64,000 nt of DNA from Brenneria corticis. Its GTDB lineage: Bacteria > Pseudomonadota > Gammaproteobacteria > Enterobacterales > Enterobacteriaceae. Shown piece after piece: positions 60,031 to 64,000 of this stretch. The stretch is taken from positions 62,001 through 126,000 of the forward strand of contig NZ_KZ819081.1 of assembly GCF_003115855.1 (NCBI RefSeq), in the 5' to 3' direction. Numbering within the stretch: the stretch's first letter is position 1; every line of letters starts with the position of its first letter. A model generated the notes under the pieces. The model saw only the letters and a program-made list of their open reading frames with translations, was not told the DNA's origin and searched no databases. Both the position numbers and the translations under genes were made by a program.

Positions 60031-60876
60031 ATGAAAAAATCAGTCGCTGTAACCGTCTCCGGCCTGCTGGCCGGCTCCACGCTGCTGTTCAGCGCCGCCG
60101 TCAGCGGCGCCACGGCGGAATTCATCAATAACCCGGCGCTGGGTAATGCGGGGGCCGCGCCTTTTACCTTTACCGAGGCGGGCGGCTTTTACGGCACCTT
60201 TGAGTATAACGGCGTAACCTACGGGGTAGGCGCCGCCGCCATCGATCTGAACGCCATTCCCGATAATTCGGATATCTATGTTGTCGGTAAATATGAAGAT
60301 CCGAAGGGATCTTCTATTCCGTACGACAACTCCGCTTTCCGTATCTATAAGCGCCAATATTCGGCGGTGATCGGCAATAACGCCATTCAGGCGATCCAGA
60401 ACGGCGATAGCGACCGCGAGTTTGTGCGCGCGGTGGTCGGCCGGGCCACCACCGCCGCCGAGTTCGCGGCGCTGGGCGACCAGACGCTGACCTACTCCGG
60501 CGAGGTGTTTAACCATATCGCCACCTCCAGCAACGGTTCGCTGACCTATACCATCGACACCGCCACCAGAACCGGCAGCGGTTCGTTTAGCGGGCTAACG
60601 GGCAATCAGCGGGACATTGGCTCGTTCATACTGGACGGCACGCTGGAGACGGCGGCGCTGACCAACGTCAACGGCCAACCGCGCATCGTCGACGGCGGCG
60701 TCAGCCTGACCAGCAACAATAGGGTGCTGAACGATCAACTGACCAACTACGATCCCAAATATGATCTGGGGGTCTACGGTCCCAACGCCGAGGAGATCGC
60801 CGGCCATATCCATGACCTGTCCGAGCCCGGCGAGCAGGATATCCTGGGCGGCATCGGCTTTTCCGCCGCGCGCTAA
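60031..60876 (+). CDS. Secreted TbpB/hemophilin-like beta-barrel protein (T11SS cargo)
   Basis: A 281-residue exported protein. A Sec signal peptide ends near SGATAEF and has no lipobox, so it is soluble rather than surface-anchored. The N-terminal ~150 residues form an unknown handle-type domain (AAPFTFTEAGGFYGTFEYNGVTYG in pieces); the C-terminal part (ALGDQTLTYSGEV, SLTYTID, GSGSFSGLTGNQRDIGSF) resembles the eight-stranded barrel of transferrin-binding-protein-B-like proteins that marks Slam-dependent cargo. Hemophilins of this build capture heme and deliver it to a TonB receptor. It sits between the receptor and the Slam gene, as in known clusters. AAGAGGAAT precedes the start. The ligand (heme, ferri-siderophore or protein) is unknown. 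Confidence 0.75.
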   Translation: MKKSVAVTVSGLLAGSTLLFSAAVSGATAEFINNPALGNAGAAPFTFTEAGGFYGTFEYNGVTYGVGAAAIDLNAIPDNSDIYVVGKYEDPKGSSIPYDNSAFRIYKRQYSAVIGNNAIQAIQNGDSDREFVRAVVGRATTAAEFAALGDQTLTYSGEVFNHIATSSNGSLTYTIDTATRTGSGSFSGLTGNQRDIGSFILDGTLETAALTNVNGQPRIVDGGVSLTSNNRVLNDQLTNYDPKYDLGVYGPNAEEIAGHIHDLSEPGEQDILGGIGFSAAR

Positions 60877-61045
60877 TGGCCAGGGATTGGGGAGAACCAG
60901 CCGTTGATTATTGATGAGTGTACCTGCGCCGGAGCGCGGCGGCCGTCGCCGCATACCGTTCCGGCGCGTTGTTTTGCCTTTGCGGGCCGCGCGGCAGTCT
61001 GATTTCCCCGCGTCCGGCGCGCCCCACGCACCCGAGATCGCCGGT

Positions 61046-62530
61046 ATGCCGTATGCGCCATCCATCCTGAAGATTGTCATAACCACATTGCTGTTTCCGC
61101 TGCTGGCCGCCATCGGCGCCGCCCGTGGGCAGATGCCCGTCATTCCCGGCGAACAGCGCAGCTTTCCCGCGCCCGATATCGACCGGCAGTGGCAAAAAGA
61201 ACAGAACGAGGCGCTGGAGCGCGCGCGGCGGCGTCGGGCGCCGCCCGGCGAACGCCCGGCCGCGCCGGTATTGAACGATGCCGCGGTGGCGGCCAATAGC
61301 GCGGTGGCGGAGCTGATTCTGGAGACGGCGCTGCAATATCAGGACTGGGACACTATCGAACGGGTGCTGCCGCTGTACGCCGGCCATCCGCGCCACGACC
61401 GGCAGCTTTATCGCTTCGTCAAAGGGGCGATGCTCCGGGCGCGCTGGCGGCTCGGGCCGGCCATCGACCTGTATCGCCAAATGCTCGACGCCGACCCGAC
61501 GCTGAACAATGTGCGCTTCGACCTGGCGGTAATGCAGTTCGAGAACAAATCCTATCGCCAGGCGAAACGGCAATTTTTGCTGCTGGCCGATAACCCGCGG
61601 GAGCCGCTGTTCCGCGAGCTGTCGCTAAACTACCTGAAACGGATTGCCGAACGCGACAGGCCGTCGCTCAACCTTACCGCCGATCTGCTGCACACCGACA
61701 ACTACAATCAGGGCAGCGACGTGGAATACATCTATCTATGGGGCCTGCCGTTCAGGAACAACAACCGCCGGCAGAGCAGTTCCGGCCAGTCCCTGTCCGT
61801 GACGCTGGAGCAGGACGTCAACCTTGCCGGCAATCATTTTCTGGGCTATTCGGCCTATTTCAACGCGCTTAATTACGCCAGAGACAACCATTACGACGAA
61901 AGAACGGCGTTGCTGGGGCTGGACTACCAGTACCAGAGCCTGCGCGATACCTTTTCCGTCGGGCCGGTTTACACCTACCGGCGGCTGGGGGGCGAGAGTT
62001 ATGCCAGGGACGTCGGGCTGAGCGCCAGTTACGGCCGCTGGCTGACGCCCCGCTGGCAGGCCGCGCTGGGGTATCGTCTTATGGACCGGCGCTACTACCG
62101 GCAATCCGTCGGCGAGCTGTACGACGGCAATATCGCCATTCACAGCCTGAATCTGATGCGCCCCGTTTCGAACCGCTTCCTGCTCTACGGCGGGGTATTC
62201 CACGAGCGCGAGAAGCTGGGCGCCGCCGATGTCTCTTCCCGGCAGAACGGCGTCAACGGCGGCTTTACCTATATCGCGCAGAGCGGCCTGGACGTCAGAA
62301 TGCAGCTAAGATACGGGCGCAAGCGCTTTGACGAGGAGAACGCCTTTTTCGGCGTCCGGCGCCGCGACGCCGTCACCCGCCTTGCGCTGCGGTTGCAGTA
62401 CCGGCCCTGGACTTTTCAGGGCATTACGCCGCGGCTGGTTTATCAGCGTGAAAAAACCACCAGCAATATTCCGGCGTTTTATGGCAAATCCTCCAATCAG
62501 CTGATGCTCTCCTTCAGCAAGGAGTTTTGA
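61046..62530 (+). CDS. Slam-family outer-membrane translocon (type XI secretion, DUF560)
   Basis: A 494-residue outer-membrane protein with the Slam layout: signal peptide (ILKIVITTLLFPLLAAIGAARG), an N-terminal TPR-like helical domain (~60-205: AELILETALQYQDWDTIERVLPLY, LDADPTLNNVRFDLAVMQFE in pieces), and a C-terminal 14-strand-type barrel ending LMLSFSKEF. Slam proteins move TbpB-like lipoproteins or soluble hemophilins across the outer membrane; the partner cargo gene lies just upstream. The start is placed at 61046 because it begins the signal peptide; a longer frame from 60911/60914 would bury the signal behind 45 basic residues. Its closest experimentally known relatives are in Neisseria, Acinetobacter, Xenorhabdus and Haemophilus. 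Confidence 0.82.
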   Translation: MPYAPSILKIVITTLLFPLLAAIGAARGQMPVIPGEQRSFPAPDIDRQWQKEQNEALERARRRRAPPGERPAAPVLNDAAVAANSAVAELILETALQYQDWDTIERVLPLYAGHPRHDRQLYRFVKGAMLRARWRLGPAIDLYRQMLDADPTLNNVRFDLAVMQFENKSYRQAKRQFLLLADNPREPLFRELSLNYLKRIAERDRPSLNLTADLLHTDNYNQGSDVEYIYLWGLPFRNNNRRQSSSGQSLSVTLEQDVNLAGNHFLGYSAYFNALNYARDNHYDERTALLGLDYQYQSLRDTFSVGPVYTYRRLGGESYARDVGLSASYGRWLTPRWQAALGYRLMDRRYYRQSVGELYDGNIAIHSLNLMRPVSNRFLLYGGVFHEREKLGAADVSSRQNGVNGGFTYIAQSGLDVRMQLRYGRKRFDEENAFFGVRRRDAVTRLALRLQYRPWTFQGITPRLVYQREKTTSNIPAFYGKSSNQLMLSFSKEF

Positions 62531-62547
62531 CGCGGCTCCGCCTGCGC

Positions 62548-62582
62548 CGCTTAATGATAATAAGTGCTATTATCATTAAGCG
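62548..62582. promoter_or_regulatory. 35-bp perfect palindrome with Fur-like half-sites
   Basis: A 15-bp perfect inverted repeat around AGTGC. Each arm carries TGATAAT/ATTATCA, the Fur half-site, with the halves seven bases apart rather than one. It lies 18 bases after the Slam stop and 57 bases before the condensation-domain gene. It could be a Fur operator for that gene, a terminator stem for the receptor-Slam transcript (no T run follows), or both. Confidence 0.55.
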
Positions 62583-62639
62583 CGGCGTTTTGCGCGGCGC
62601 GCGAGGTTAATCTGGTTTGCAACGCGACAAGGTACGGAT

Positions 62640-63992
62640 ATGTCAGCAACAGAACCGAATAGCGGGTGGATGCCCCTGACGCCGGCACAGCTGGATTTTT
62701 GGCAGGAGTTTTGCCTTTATCCCGATCAACCGATCTCCACGGTGGCGCACTATATCGATATCCGGGGCGAGGTGGATCAGCAGGCCCTGGCCCAGGCCAT
62801 TACGCTGACCATCGGGGAAACCGAGGCGTTCGCGCTGCGCTTTGCCATTGCGCGGCGACGGCAGCCGCTACAGCGCTGCGATCCGGCCGCGGCGCCCCCG
62901 CTGCGGCGCATTGACGTGCGCCACTGTCCCGACCCCCGGCGGGAAGCGCTGTGCCTTATGCGCGCCGACGTTGAGCAGCCGCTGGATTTATTGCGCCAGC
63001 CGCTGGCGGCGAGCTGGCTGATAAGGGTGGGGGACGCGCGCTATTTCTGGTATATCCGGGCGCACCACATCGTTATCGACGGCTACGGCATGACGTTGAT
63101 TGAACACCGCTGCGCCGGCCTGTATGCGCAGGGGATCGGCAAGGGCGGGGCCGGCGACGCCTTTTATCCGTTCGCCCGCTGTCTGGCGGAAGAGCGGGAG
63201 TACGGCGCCAGCCGGCGTTGCGCCGACGACCGCCGCTACTGGCGGGATTATCTGGCGGCGCCCGTCGAACTGCCGGTGCTGCATAAGGGCGGCGAAGACT
63301 ACGGCGCCCCGTGCCGGCATTTCGCCTGCCGGCTATCGGCGCGTTTTAGCGGCGATTTGCAGCGCATGGCCGAGCGTTGCGATATCGGCTGGCCCGACCT
63401 GCTGCTCGCCCTTTCCGGCGCCTATCTGTTTGGCCATTTGCCGCGCCGGACCCTCGGGGATCGAGAGATCCTGCCGCTGTGGGTGCCGTTTATGAATCGC
63501 CGCAGCCCGGTTGCCGCCTACGTGCCGGCTTTGCTGGTCAATATCCTGCCGCTGTTTATCCGCGCCGCGGCGGATGAAAACCTGCTGGATTTCCTGCGGC
63601 GCACGGCGCGGGAGCTGCATGTGCAGCGTGCGCACGGGCGATATCGCATTGAGCGGATCGCCGCCGATCGGCAACTGCCGGCGGATTCCCGCTATTTCTT
63701 CTCCCCGCTGGTCAACGTGCTGCCTTTTGATCCGCCCTGCTTCGCGGGGTGCCGCAGCGGCCGGCATGTGCTCGCCAGCGGTCCCGGCGACGGTTTCAAC
63801 ATCACCTGGCGCGGGCATATGGACGCGCGCCGGCTGTGGGTGGAGGTTGACGCCGATCCGGCGCTGTTGCGGCAGGATGAATTTATCCGGCATCGGCAAA
63901 CGCTGCCGGACTTTATGCGGCGCGCGGTGCGGGAGGGGGCGCTGACCCGGCGGCTTGGGGCGCTGTTTAATCCGCCGGACCCGGCGCGTTAG
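62640..63992 (+). CDS. Free-standing NRPS condensation-domain protein
   Basis: A 450-residue condensation domain complete from start to stop, with no adenylation or carrier domain attached. LTPAQLDFWQEF begins it as in EntF-type C domains, the catalytic HHxxxDG motif is HHIVIDG at 142-148, and WVPFMNRR and FFSPLVNVLPF follow later in the domain. Such domains join an acyl or aryl group to an amine or amino acid on a carrier protein. Free-standing examples (VibH, and amide synthases) act in siderophore assembly. The chain ends 8 bases before the window edge, so more biosynthetic genes may follow. AAGG precedes the start. Confidence 0.85.
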   Translation: MSATEPNSGWMPLTPAQLDFWQEFCLYPDQPISTVAHYIDIRGEVDQQALAQAITLTIGETEAFALRFAIARRRQPLQRCDPAAAPPLRRIDVRHCPDPRREALCLMRADVEQPLDLLRQPLAASWLIRVGDARYFWYIRAHHIVIDGYGMTLIEHRCAGLYAQGIGKGGAGDAFYPFARCLAEEREYGASRRCADDRRYWRDYLAAPVELPVLHKGGEDYGAPCRHFACRLSARFSGDLQRMAERCDIGWPDLLLALSGAYLFGHLPRRTLGDREILPLWVPFMNRRSPVAAYVPALLVNILPLFIRAAADENLLDFLRRTARELHVQRAHGRYRIERIAADRQLPADSRYFFSPLVNVLPFDPPCFAGCRSGRHVLASGPGDGFNITWRGHMDARRLWVEVDADPALLRQDEFIRHRQTLPDFMRRAVREGALTRRLGALFNPPDPAR

Positions 63993-64000
63993 CCTCAGGC

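Noticed and set aside
60031..60876. Cargo protein as a true TbpB surface lipoprotein
   Set aside because: The signal peptide lacks a lipobox cysteine and the chain is far shorter than TbpB; a soluble hemophilin-type cargo fits better.

Overview
The window is about 64 kb of GC-rich (high-fifties percent by eye) chromosomal DNA from a member of the Enterobacterales. ProP, Amn, EutR and the partial PatA read like their E. coli counterparts, while the accessory content (sulfate-ester uptake, beta-keto acid catabolism, exopolysaccharide, siderophore genes) suits a plant- or insect-associated genus of the Pectobacteriaceae/Sodalis/Serratia type. The genus cannot be fixed from this sequence alone. 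I saw no tRNA, rRNA, CRISPR array, transposase or phage gene.

Layout. 1-6.5 kb: end of putrescine aminotransferase, an exported carboxylesterase, a stand-alone second elongation factor G, and the osmolyte symporter proP. 6.5-14.3 kb (minus): amn and a five-gene peptide/nickel/opine-type ABC importer operon that includes a fused double permease and an MFS transporter. 14.5-21 kb: an arylsulfotransferase with a thioredoxin-like tail, a double-domain sulfonate/sulfate-ester permease, a divergent binding protein and a CSS-EAL c-di-GMP phosphodiesterase. 21-24 kb: an orphan EutE-like aldehyde dehydrogenase beside EutR.

24-38 kb: a LysR regulator and a catabolic operon made of a beta-diketone hydrolase (6-oxocamphor hydrolase type), a beta-keto acid cleavage enzyme (BKACE), two thiolases, a two-subunit CoA-transferase, an MFS transporter and an exported FMN/FAD reductase. 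Two tandem-duplicated OprB-type porins follow. Together these suggest uptake of a cyclic or linear poly-ketone and its conversion to acetyl-CoA.

38-44.7 kb: the most striking locus. Seven tightly packed genes encode serine acetyltransferase, a CysM-like synthase, a JAMM protease, a CysO-like sulfur carrier, a MoeZ-like E1/rhodanese, a Family 2A encapsulin shell protein and a cysteine desulfurase with a roughly 100-residue disordered N-terminus (the cargo). It combines a sulfur-sequestering protein nanocompartment with a protein-thiocarboxylate cysteine synthesis route. A strong terminator closes it.

44.8-55.5 kb: an AlgE-like outer-membrane protein diverging from an exopolysaccharide or glycolipid operon (ugd, three glycosyltransferases, an MsbA-like exporter, a double APH-type kinase), followed by a deleted aldehyde dehydrogenase remnant. 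55.8-64 kb: an iron-regulated island with Fur-like sites, a PchR-type AraC regulator, a TonB-dependent siderophore receptor, a TbpB/hemophilin-like secreted barrel protein with its Slam (type XI secretion) translocon, and a free-standing NRPS condensation domain at the window edge.
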